Source: Prevotellaceae bacterium
GTDB taxonomy: Bacteria > Bacteroidota > Bacteroidia > Bacteroidales > UBA932
NCBI GenBank assembly: GCA_031264875.1
Contig: JAISDK010000092.1
Coordinates: 1 to 6,348, forward strand
Direction: 5' to 3'
DNA length: 6,348 nt
A program made the position numbers and the translations under genes. Below the pieces are notes generated by a model. The model worked only from the letters and a program-made list of their open reading frames with translations, had not been told where the DNA came from and searched no databases. Shown here one piece after another: positions 1-5,482 of this stretch. Numbering within the stretch: the first letter of the stretch is position 1; every line of letters starts with the position of its first letter.

Positions 1-189
1 GTTTACGACACCGACGTGAGTACGAACAGCGACCAGGCGCTCACAGCAGACGATCTCGGTAAGGAAATCGTGTCTGTCCGCACGGGCTTCAAAACGGGCG
101 TGACTTACTATGTCCGCCTTGCCGCCCGTTGCACGGAAACCTCGTCCGCTCGATATAATATGACGAAAATATACGAGGTGAAGTTCTGA
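1..189 (+). CDS. C-terminal fragment of a probable surface protein, fibronectin-III-like end
   Basis: The frame is open from the first base and ends at TGA 187-189, giving the last 62 residues of a protein that begins outside the window. The end reads VTYYVRLAARC and then SARYNMTKIYEVKF. This alternation of hydrophobic and polar residues, with a YYVRLAAR-type strand, is what the last two strands of a fibronectin type III domain look like in Bacteroidetes extracellular proteins. The family assignment is inference from about 40 residues only. The fragment is much richer in G+C (98 of 180 bases) than the neighbouring genes, with many GCC, ACG and CGC codons. That could mean different ancestry or a large adhesin-like gene with its own codon habits. 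It is followed after 25 bases by a hairpin terminator, so transcription probably ends here and the gene is not in an operon with anything to its right. Confidence 0.65.
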   Translation, partial: VYDTDVSTNSDQALTADDLGKEIVSVRTGFKTGVTYYVRLAARCTETSSARYNMTKIYEVKF

Positions 190-201
190 CAGAAGAGGCG
201 A

Positions 202-228
202 CGCAGATTTAAAGAATGACCGCAGATT
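202..228. repeat. Short direct repeat CGCAGATT beside the terminator
   Basis: CGCAGATT occurs at 202-209 and again at 221-228. The second copy forms part of the left arm of the hairpin, and its complement AATCTGCG-like sequence returns in the right arm (236-242). I recall intergenic sequence built from repeated CGCAGATT / ATCTGCGG words in many bacterial genomes, so this may be a short member of a dispersed palindromic repeat. With one locus visible this cannot be shown. Confidence 0.35.
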
Positions 229-250
229 AATGTTTATCTGCGGTCATTTT
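215..250 (+). terminator. Intrinsic terminator, 13-bp perfect stem
   Basis: AATGACCGCAGAT (215-227) pairs perfectly with ATCTGCGGTCATT (236-248) across an 8-base loop. On the + strand the stem runs into TTTTCTATTT, so it should end the transcript of the gene finishing at 189. In the other direction the stem is followed only by CTTTAAA. It may therefore serve weakly as a shared terminator for the lipoprotein gene that ends at 274 on the minus strand. Confidence 0.8.
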
Positions 251-273
251 CTATTTATATACCAGAACTGCTA

Positions 274-1431
274 CTAACGAAAATTATAAATCATTACAAC
301 AGGATTATCATCAAACTGCATTGTTTCAGTCAAGTTCCATAAATTTTGCTTTTGTTTCGCCCATTTTTCGTTTTCCCAGAACTTTGTTGCGTCTTTCAAA
401 TCTAACAGTGACGCCGCATCTTTAATAAACGCTATGCTGTTGGGCATATTCTCAATGTGATACATCTGATTACAAGAAAAGGCATATTTGCTGTCCCGTA
501 TCTTAAAGATTCTTGTCAGTAAATCCTCCGTTTTTGAATATATATAGGCGGGTATTAGCCTGTTTGTTGTAAAAGCCAAATAATTATCGCCGTCGACAAC
601 TTCTACTATGCTGTATATGTATTCTCTTTTCATAGCGTCTAAAAATTCGTCTAACGGAATATCTTTTCGCACATAGTATCTCGGCAGGTTATATTTGCCA
701 AAATCAATCTCGTATTTTTTTATGACTTTGTCATCGACGATTTCGTAAATGAAATTTTCACAGTTGATTGTAAAATTCAGGTTTTTGGTTTTTGTCATAT
801 AGTACCTGTCGAAAAAATAAGTATTCTGATACACTTCGGGATATTCGACAAAACACCGTTCCTTTCCATCATTATCTATGGCGTAGATATAACAGGAATC
901 GTTTCCTTGACGTGGCAAAATAGTTGCATATATATTATTATCCTGACAGTTAATCTCCTTATACCAGATTTTTGCCCTGTCCGCCTCGCGCAGTAAATTT
1001 CCGTCATAGTCAAGATAATAGATTTTTAACGGGGTAAAGGGGACAAGTATCAACTGTTTTTTTTCAACGTCAAGACACACGCTACTCAGATCCGTATATT
1101 CGCCTGGACCGTTACCCGTTCTGTTCACCGCATGTAAAAATTTCCCGTCCATGTCGAATACAAAAACGCTGTTAAGCGACTTATCAAAAATAAACAGTCT
1201 GTTTTCGTCGAACATTATTTTGTCGATTTCCTTTATCAGACATTCATCCGTGGTTTCCAGTCTAATCGCAATAGACGATTTAAAGTAAACGGAATCGTAA
1301 CATTCCTCGATTTCCGTATAGTTGGAAATTACTTTGTGTTGAACATTGTCCGCTTTCTTTTCCTTGCAGGAGAATAGAAAAACGCAACATGCAATAGCCG
1401 TTAAGGCTGAAACTGTAAAATAGCTTTTCAT
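274..1431 (-). CDS. 6-bladed beta-propeller lipoprotein
   Basis: This 385-residue protein begins with a lipoprotein signal: MKSYF, a hydrophobic stretch at about 6-20, then LFSC with the lipidated cysteine at 22. Phenylalanine in the lipobox is slightly unusual. After KEKK the mature protein shows repeated strand pairs of the form 'RLFIFDKSLNSVFVFDMDGKFL' (about 78-99), followed by the hallmark GNGPGEY (106-112). This identifies the Bacteroidetes 6-bladed beta-propeller family (DUF4934-like). It ends with the usual NPVVMIYNFR strand. Length and full set of blades suggest an intact gene. Such proteins sit on the periplasmic or outer face of the outer membrane. Their ligands are mostly unknown, and no catalytic motif is visible here. 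The ATG at 1431 is chosen because it opens the signal peptide; its leader is AT-rich with no Shine-Dalgarno sequence. It lies 34 bases after rsmD on the same strand with no terminator between, so it may be cotranscribed, but its function has no obvious link to rsmD and it may be a late arrival at the operon end. Confidence 0.9.
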   Translation of the reverse strand: MKSYFTVSALTAIACCVFLFSCKEKKADNVQHKVISNYTEIEECYDSVYFKSSIAIRLETTDECLIKEIDKIMFDENRLFIFDKSLNSVFVFDMDGKFLHAVNRTGNGPGEYTDLSSVCLDVEKKQLILVPFTPLKIYYLDYDGNLLREADRAKIWYKEINCQDNNIYATILPRQGNDSCYIYAIDNDGKERCFVEYPEVYQNTYFFDRYYMTKTKNLNFTINCENFIYEIVDDKVIKKYEIDFGKYNLPRYYVRKDIPLDEFLDAMKREYIYSIVEVVDGDNYLAFTTNRLIPAYIYSKTEDLLTRIFKIRDSKYAFSCNQMYHIENMPNSIAFIKDAASLLDLKDATKFWENEKWAKQKQNLWNLTETMQFDDNPVVMIYNFR

Positions 1432-1465
1432 CTTTTTTTAATTTTAAATATTATACATCACGCAA

Positions 1466-2002
1466 CTATTTTCTGAAAAAAGAAAAATTCACACTGCCAT
1501 ATTGCCGATGTTGCGTAAAGCCTTCAATTTCCGAAAAATTGTCTGTTGCCGAATGTTCTACTATCATACATCCGTCCTCGTTAAGTAATTTATTTTCTAT
1601 CACTAACCTTGGAATCAATGCTATTTGATTGCTGGTATATGGAGGATCCGCGAAAATGATGTCGTATGTTTCGCTACAGAATTTGAGGAAGCGGAACGAA
1701 TCATTTCGTATAACGTGTATTTGTTGAAAACCCAATGCTTCGGAAGTTTTTTTTATATATGAAAAATGCAAAGGTTTTATTTCGACAGTATCGACATGCT
1801 TACTTCCCCTCGAAGCAAATTCGTAAGATATTCCACCTGTTCCGGCGAAAAGGTCGAGAACATTAACTGTGCTGAAATCGAACATGTTTTCCAGAATATT
1901 GAACAGATTTTCCTTGGCGAAATCCGTAGTTGGACGAGCATCAAATCCCTTGGGAACAGCAGGCAGTAACCGACTCTTATATTGTCCGCTAATTATTCGC
2001 AT
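1466..2002 (-). CDS. rsmD: 16S rRNA (guanine966-N2)-methyltransferase RsmD
   Basis: The 178-residue product is of normal length for RsmD, which methylates N2 of G966 in 16S rRNA using S-adenosylmethionine during small-subunit assembly. The N-terminus MRIISGQYKSRLLP followed by RPTTD (23-27) is the family's RNA-binding entry motif. The SAM-binding motif VLDLFAGTGG is at 48-57, the acidic motif II residue is in TVEIK (72-76), and the N6/N2-methyltransferase catalytic motif DPPY is at 119-122. All key residues are present. The ATG at 2002 gives the canonical MRIISG start and lies inside the end of the DUF3822 gene, overlapping it by 10 bases (1993-2002). Translation of the two genes is therefore probably coupled and they share an mRNA. 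Transcription of the block probably begins near 3514. Confidence 0.96.
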   Translation of the reverse strand: MRIISGQYKSRLLPAVPKGFDARPTTDFAKENLFNILENMFDFSTVNVLDLFAGTGGISYEFASRGSKHVDTVEIKPLHFSYIKKTSEALGFQQIHVIRNDSFRFLKFCSETYDIIFADPPYTSNQIALIPRLVIENKLLNEDGCMIVEHSATDNFSEIEGFTQHRQYGSVNFSFFRK

Positions 2003-2817
2003 TCCTGTAATGATAGCAGATTATAGTATTTTGCCGAAATTTCGGAACCAAGCAGCAGTGATATTTTTCTGTTCTGTTCCTGGATAATGGAAGGGAAAAA
2101 CTTTTTCAGTTTTTTTATTTCACTGTTTGAAATATTTCCCGACATATATACAGGTATATTCCCGACATCAAATTTGTCGCGTATAGCTGAAATAAAATAG
2201 ATTATATCCCTGATGTCAAATATTTCGAAAGAATTGTTAAGAACAAGCTTGTTGCTTTTAAAGATACTTATATCCATAAAATTATCGCAAAACACAACAT
2301 TCATCCCCGTTCCGTAAACTTTTGCCCGATGGATTACCTGATAGGTTTGAGTGTAAAAATCCGATTTGCCGAACCGTGAAATTATTTTGGATACTACAGG
2401 ACTTGGCAAGGCGAAACAACAGTAACCTTCAATTTCGGGAACATACCGGTAATAAATCTCGTCAAGCTCGTCGAATTGAAAGAAAAACGAGAGGTACGAC
2501 TTGATATTGTTTATCGAAAAGATCTTCTTCGGAATAAGGACATTTTTTCGGGATATAAACAAGCATTTGACAGGGGTTGTAACGACAGCAATGTCATCTG
2601 TTATACTTTCCGCTATTCTGTTGATTTCCTTAGCCCAAAGATTGAGGTCTGCAATATTTTCGGAATAGGAAAAATTTTTCAATACAACATGTTTATGCTT
2701 ATCAGTATCGTATATACAGAAAGAAAATCCATTCAGGCTTACCTGAATGGATAATCTGTAATTTTTATTCTCTGTTAAAGAGTAACTTTTATCAACATAA
2801 TTAATGCCGGACTGCAT
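1993..2817 (-). CDS. DUF3822-family protein, possible degenerate actin-like fold
   Basis: This 274-residue protein has no signal peptide or membrane segment and should be cytoplasmic. I recognise it as DUF3822-like from the early block LSIQVSLNGFSFCIYD (22-37) and from its place directly upstream of rsmD, an arrangement I recall in Bacteroidetes; its function is not established. Three blocks resemble actin-like (ASKHA) proteins of the PilM/FtsA/GspL type: a first beta-hairpin at 22-37; VVFCDNFMDISIFKSNKLVL (174-193), matching the second phosphate-loop hairpin (typically VDIGGGTTDIAVFKDGKL); and IPVYMSGNI (221-229), matching the strand plus SGG of the adenosine-binding region. The glycines that normally hold ATP phosphates are missing (FCDNFMD in place of DIGGGTTD), so it may not hydrolyse ATP. 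This fold reading is inference. The gene overlaps rsmD by 10 bases and follows the membrane-anchored gene after a 33-base gap containing an 11-A run. The ATG at 2817 is the first plausible start. Confidence 0.85.
   Translation of the reverse strand: MQSGINYVDKSYSLTENKNYRLSIQVSLNGFSFCIYDTDKHKHVVLKNFSYSENIADLNLWAKEINRIAESITDDIAVVTTPVKCLFISRKNVLIPKKIFSINNIKSYLSFFFQFDELDEIYYRYVPEIEGYCCFALPSPVVSKIISRFGKSDFYTQTYQVIHRAKVYGTGMNVVFCDNFMDISIFKSNKLVLNNSFEIFDIRDIIYFISAIRDKFDVGNIPVYMSGNISNSEIKKLKKFFPSIIQEQNRKISLLLGSEISAKYYNLLSLQECE
2727..2752 (-). other. Perfect 11-bp hairpin inside the DUF3822 gene, terminator-like
   Basis: On the minus strand ATCCATTCAGG, loop TAAG, CCTGAATGGAT forms an 11-bp stem without mismatches. 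It is followed immediately by TTTTCTTTC-type sequence. It lies 66-91 bases into the DUF3822 coding region and codes for part of LSIQVSLNGF. The geometry is that of an intrinsic terminator or attenuator, though the stem is only moderately GC-rich. Translating ribosomes would normally keep it unfolded. Confidence 0.5.
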
Positions 2818-2841
2818 TCAATCTATGATTTGTTGACTTAA

Positions 2842-2852
2842 TTTTTTTTTTT
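2842..2852 (-). repeat. Eleven-base homopolymer (A11 on the coding strand)
   Basis: The minus strand reads TA followed by an uninterrupted run of eleven A residues, starting within the TAA stop of the upstream gene and filling part of the 33-base gap before the DUF3822 start. Such runs are prone to length change by slippage. Because it begins in the stop codon, length changes would alter only the spacing between the two genes, not either protein. Confidence 0.7.
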
Positions 2853-3456
2853 ACTCCCAATTACCGGCATTGTTATTCGGCTGTGTTACATCCCCAACCT
2901 TAAGTCCCGGGTATTTGTTCATGTTTTTTTGTTCATCATTGAGATTAACAACTGATTGCCTGTTCAATCCTTTCAGGTACACGTCATTGTGTACGCTCGC
3001 TTCAAACAGCGGAATGACGACTTTTGAAATAGACATGAACGAAATAGCCTGCAACTGGAACGGTTCATGTACAATTGGAGTATAAGCGATAGAATCAATA
3101 CTGAACCCGGCAATGTTTTTAAACAGGGTATCTTTTACTGCAATTCTTATGGTATCGGTGTAAACCATTTTCTTGGCAACAGCAAGAGAATCGTCCCACG
3201 AACCAACCTGTCTTATGATTTTAAGACTGTCGTTTTTGTAGAAGTTGATCAAAGTATCAAATCCTCCACTATAACGACCATAACTGTCCTTATATGCCAC
3301 CTGTAGCTCTCTTATATCCTTTAACCGCTGAACTACAAGCTCTCTACGAGATTCGACTGCCTTGTTAAAACGGATAGGTTCCATTAAGCTATCGTATAAC
3401 AAATAGGCTAAAACAACGACGATAACGCCCAGAATAATTTGAATGATAGTCTTCAT
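2851..3456 (-). CDS. Conserved single-pass membrane protein, possibly pseudopilin-like
   Basis: I do not recognise a named function for this 201-residue protein, although I believe relatives with the same ending occur in other Bacteroidetes. It has one hydrophobic helix (about 3-21, IIQIILGVIVVVLAYLL) that reads as a membrane anchor rather than a cleaved signal. A charged amphipathic helix follows (about 30-55, ending RLKDIRELQVAYKD), then YGRYSGGFDTLINF (59-72), a mostly beta C-terminal part, and a tail with KYPGLKVGD (181-189) and NNNAGNWE (194-201). An anchored helix continuing into a long helix and then 'Y..YGRY...FDTL' is the outline of type IV pilin or type II secretion pseudopilin proteins, but the prepilin cleavage motif (G before FTLIE) is missing. 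It is the first gene of the block leading to DUF3822 and rsmD, about 57 bases after a predicted transcription start. The stop codon lies at the start of an A11 run. Confidence 0.85.
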   Translation of the reverse strand: MKTIIQIILGVIVVVLAYLLYDSLMEPIRFNKAVESRRELVVQRLKDIRELQVAYKDSYGRYSGGFDTLINFYKNDSLKIIRQVGSWDDSLAVAKKMVYTDTIRIAVKDTLFKNIAGFSIDSIAYTPIVHEPFQLQAISFMSISKVVIPLFEASVHNDVYLKGLNRQSVVNLNDEQKNMNKYPGLKVGDVTQPNNNAGNWE

Positions 3457-3510
3457 TACTTTATATTTGAATTACTTATTATATTTTTATTTCAATCAAA
3501 AAATTTCAAT

Positions 3511-3519
3511 TACTTTCGC
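3511..3519 (+). promoter_or_regulatory. Candidate -7 promoter element for the helicase gene
   Basis: TACTTTCGC matches the Bacteroidetes -7 consensus TAnnTTTGC at all but one position. It would place the transcript start near 3525, about 50 bases before the helicase start and upstream of the short leader ORF at 3541. No good -33 TTTG is seen at the right distance. It partly overlaps the opposite-strand element at 3520-3528. Confidence 0.4.
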
Positions 3520-3528
3520 GCAAAGTTA
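3520..3528 (-). promoter_or_regulatory. Candidate -7 promoter element for the DUF3822/rsmD block
   Basis: Read on the minus strand this is TAACTTTGC, an exact match to the Bacteroidetes TAnnTTTGC element. Transcription would begin near 3514, leaving a leader of about 57 AT-rich bases before the start at 3456. The -33 TTTG element is weak at best (TTTTC around 3543-3547). It is the best promoter sequence found in the window. Confidence 0.6.
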
Positions 3529-3540
3529 GAAAAAAAATAT

Positions 3541-3579
3541 ATGAAAAGGATTCTTTTTAAATTAAATTTTTCATCATGA
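3541..3579 (+). CDS. Possible 12-residue leader peptide ORF overlapping the helicase start
   Basis: An ATG at 3541 opens a 12-codon frame, MKRILFKLNFSS, ending at TGA 3577-3579. The stop overlaps the helicase ATG (3576-3578) in the classic ATGA arrangement, which usually means termination-reinitiation coupling. The ATG is preceded by an A-rich stretch (eight A then TAT), the kind of leader that favours initiation in Bacteroidetes, and it lies downstream of the candidate start site near 3525. The helicase itself has no ribosome binding site. A frame this short could arise by chance, so its expression is inference. The peptide has no run of identical regulatory codons that would suggest amino-acid attenuation. 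Confidence 0.35.
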   Translation: MKRILFKLNFSS

Positions 3580-4982
3580 ACGTCGAATTCATTGTTAATC
3601 TTATAGAAAGCAAGTTGAAATTTATTCCTACACCGGGACAAAAAACGTTGATTCGAGGCATTTCGCAGTTCATTATCGACCCAAATGTGTCGATTTTTTT
3701 GCTGAAAGGATATGCCGGGACAGGTAAAACTTCGGTAATCGCAGCGCTGATACAGAGCTTGAATGAAATAAAAGTTAACACAGTATTAATGGCTCCCACC
3801 GGACGGGCGGCAAAAGTATTGTCGTCATACGCAGGGTTTCAAGCATTTACTATACACAGGAAAATTTACAGACAAAAGTCTGTCGAAGAACAGTCGGAGT
3901 TTTCTCTCGCTCCAAACATGCACAGGAACACCATTTTTATTGTAGATGAGGCATCTATGATATCAGGAAATTCATACGAGCAGTCAATTTTCGGTTCAGG
4001 CGATTTGTTGAAAGACATGATGACCTATGTCAAAAGCGGCACGAAGTGTAAAGTTATCATTGTGGGCGACAACGCTCAGCTTCCGCCTGTGGGATTCAGC
4101 TTAAGCCCTGCACTGGACGCCGACAGGCTTGGAGATTATGGCGATTGCATGGACGCCGAACTGAAAGAGGTTGTGCGGCAGACCAATGAATCGGGAATAT
4201 TGTTTAATGCAACGGAAATCCGAAAACAGATTGAAACCAATAATGTCAGATTTCCCAAATTCAGGACAGATTTTCCTGATGTTATGAATGTTATGGGTGT
4301 CGATTTGATTGAAGCTCTTTCGGATGCATACGCCAAATATGGAAAAGACGAAACTATCGTCATTTGCAAATCAAACAAAAAGGCTAACAAGTATAATGAA
4401 GGCATAAGAAACAGAGTGTTTTTTATGGAAGACGAAATTGCTTCCGGCGACAGGATTATGGTTGTTAAAAATAATTACAAGATTTCCAAAGAAATGGAGG
4501 AAATAGACTTTATTGCCAACGGCGACATGGCAACTATCAGGCGAATAAAAAAATACCAGCAATGTTACGGGTTGCATTTTGCCGATATGGTACTGGAATT
4601 TCCCGATTACAATAATATCGAGGTAGAAAACAAGGCTATCCTGGATACTTTGTCAACAGAATCAGCTTCGCTATCTGCCGAAATGAATAAACAGCTGTTT
4701 TACGGTCTTGCTGAGGATTATGAGCATATTGCGAACAAGCGGCAAAGATATCAAACGATAAGAGAAGATCCTTTTTTTAATGCATTGCAGATTAAATTTG
4801 CATACGCCGTCACCTGTCACAAGTCGCAAGGCGGTCAATGGGAATGCGTTTTTCTGGATTGTCCTTACTTTGCTGACGATAACCTTACTTTTGAAGATTT
4901 GAGATGGTTCTATACAGCTGTAACACGCGCTTCCAAGCAGCTTTATCTGGTGAATTTCAACGAAAAATATATTAGCTCCTAA
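3576..4982 (+). CDS. SF1B DNA helicase, RecD2/Dda-like
   Basis: The 468-residue protein carries the full superfamily 1B helicase set in order: Walker A GYAGTGKT (45-52), motif Ia APTGRAAK (73-80), Walker B VDEASM (123-128), motif III GDNAQLPPVG (164-173), motif IV-like ELKEVVRQ (195-202), motif V YAVTCHKSQGGQW (410-422) and motif VI YTAVTRASK (446-454). This predicts ATP-driven 5'-to-3' unwinding of DNA, as in RecD2 and phage T4 Dda. The protein is close to Dda in size and lacks the long N-terminal region of RecD2. The section from about 343 to 408, between domain 2A strands and motif V (through NALQIKFAYA), is longer and helical, and appears to be a Bacteroidetes-type insertion. It is cytoplasmic and probably acts in repair or replication restart; no nuclease motif is seen, so 'exonuclease' naming would be unsupported. 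It is divergent from the DUF3822/rsmD block, and its stop overlaps the converging CvpA gene by 4 bases. Confidence 0.93.
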   Translation: MNVEFIVNLIESKLKFIPTPGQKTLIRGISQFIIDPNVSIFLLKGYAGTGKTSVIAALIQSLNEIKVNTVLMAPTGRAAKVLSSYAGFQAFTIHRKIYRQKSVEEQSEFSLAPNMHRNTIFIVDEASMISGNSYEQSIFGSGDLLKDMMTYVKSGTKCKVIIVGDNAQLPPVGFSLSPALDADRLGDYGDCMDAELKEVVRQTNESGILFNATEIRKQIETNNVRFPKFRTDFPDVMNVMGVDLIEALSDAYAKYGKDETIVICKSNKKANKYNEGIRNRVFFMEDEIASGDRIMVVKNNYKISKEMEEIDFIANGDMATIRRIKKYQQCYGLHFADMVLEFPDYNNIEVENKAILDTLSTESASLSAEMNKQLFYGLAEDYEHIANKRQRYQTIREDPFFNALQIKFAYAVTCHKSQGGQWECVFLDCPYFADDNLTFEDLRWFYTAVTRASKQLYLVNFNEKYISS

Positions 4983-5482
4983 CTTTGCTGCGAAGCTTCA
5001 AAAAAGAAAAATATTGAGTTTGCAATTGAGATAAGATAATCATACGCAATTGAATTGTCTATATCTTTCATTTCCATGCCTGTCAGCTTCAAATAATGGA
5101 TGGCATACGCCAGGGCACTGAAAATCAATATAACCTTAATTGCTCCAAGAAACATTCCAAACAGTTTGTTTACCCAACTTAACATAGCCATTTTAAGCAA
5201 TTTGCCCAATAATACGGCAAGCCATATCACAAGTGTATAAATTATTGCCGACAAAATGATAAACACTATGATTTTCATTATTTCGGCATCTACATTAAAG
5301 TGTCCGTGCCACCAGCCGGTCAATTTCAACGACAGTTTATATGCGCAGTAAGTTCCGACAAAAATTCCTGCCAGGCCAAGCAGTTGCCGCACAAATCCTT
5401 TTGTGAATCCGATTATTACTGATATTAAAAGTGTGACTGCAAAAGTTATATCAAAAATTGAAAAATTTTCAAAATCATTCAT
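4979..5482 (-). CDS. cvpA: CvpA-family inner-membrane protein
   Basis: This 167-residue protein has four predicted membrane helices (about 8-26, 33-52, 68-92 and 106-128) and the two CvpA landmarks: GFTKGFVRQLLGLAG (25-39) after the first helix and NKLFGMFLGAIK (105-116) leading into the last. In Escherichia coli CvpA is needed for colicin V production and affects envelope stress tolerance; its molecular role is not settled, and the name here reflects family membership only. The start at 5482 lies within the end of the ftsB-like gene (8-base overlap, 5475-5482), directly after an (AT)6 run and without a Shine-Dalgarno sequence, so translation is probably coupled to that gene. The TAG stop overlaps the TAA stop of the converging helicase gene, and no terminator separates the two. 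Confidence 0.9.
   Translation of the reverse strand: MNDFENFSIFDITFAVTLLISVIIGFTKGFVRQLLGLAGIFVGTYCAYKLSLKLTGWWHGHFNVDAEIMKIIVFIILSAIIYTLVIWLAVLLGKLLKMAMLSWVNKLFGMFLGAIKVILIFSALAYAIHYLKLTGMEMKDIDNSIAYDYLISIANSIFFFFEASQQS

Noticed and set aside
1432..1465. TATAAT-like sequence as a promoter for the lipoprotein gene
   Set aside because: The Bacteroidetes primary sigma factor prefers TAnnTTTG with TTTG upstream; neither is present here and the region is simply AT-rich.
2095..2120. A/T-rich GAAAAACTTTTTC palindrome followed by a T run as a terminator
   Set aside because: The stem is all A/T apart from its ends and has almost no loop, so it would not form a stable hairpin. It lies inside DUF3822 coding sequence.
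4136..4405. 89-codon frame on the minus strand
   Set aside because: It lies wholly antisense to the helicase between motifs III and V; no motif or promoter is seen.
4985..5005. GAAGCTTC palindrome as a shared terminator for the converging genes
   Set aside because: It is eight bases long with no loop, and the A run beside it would give U residues in only one direction. It is too weak to call.
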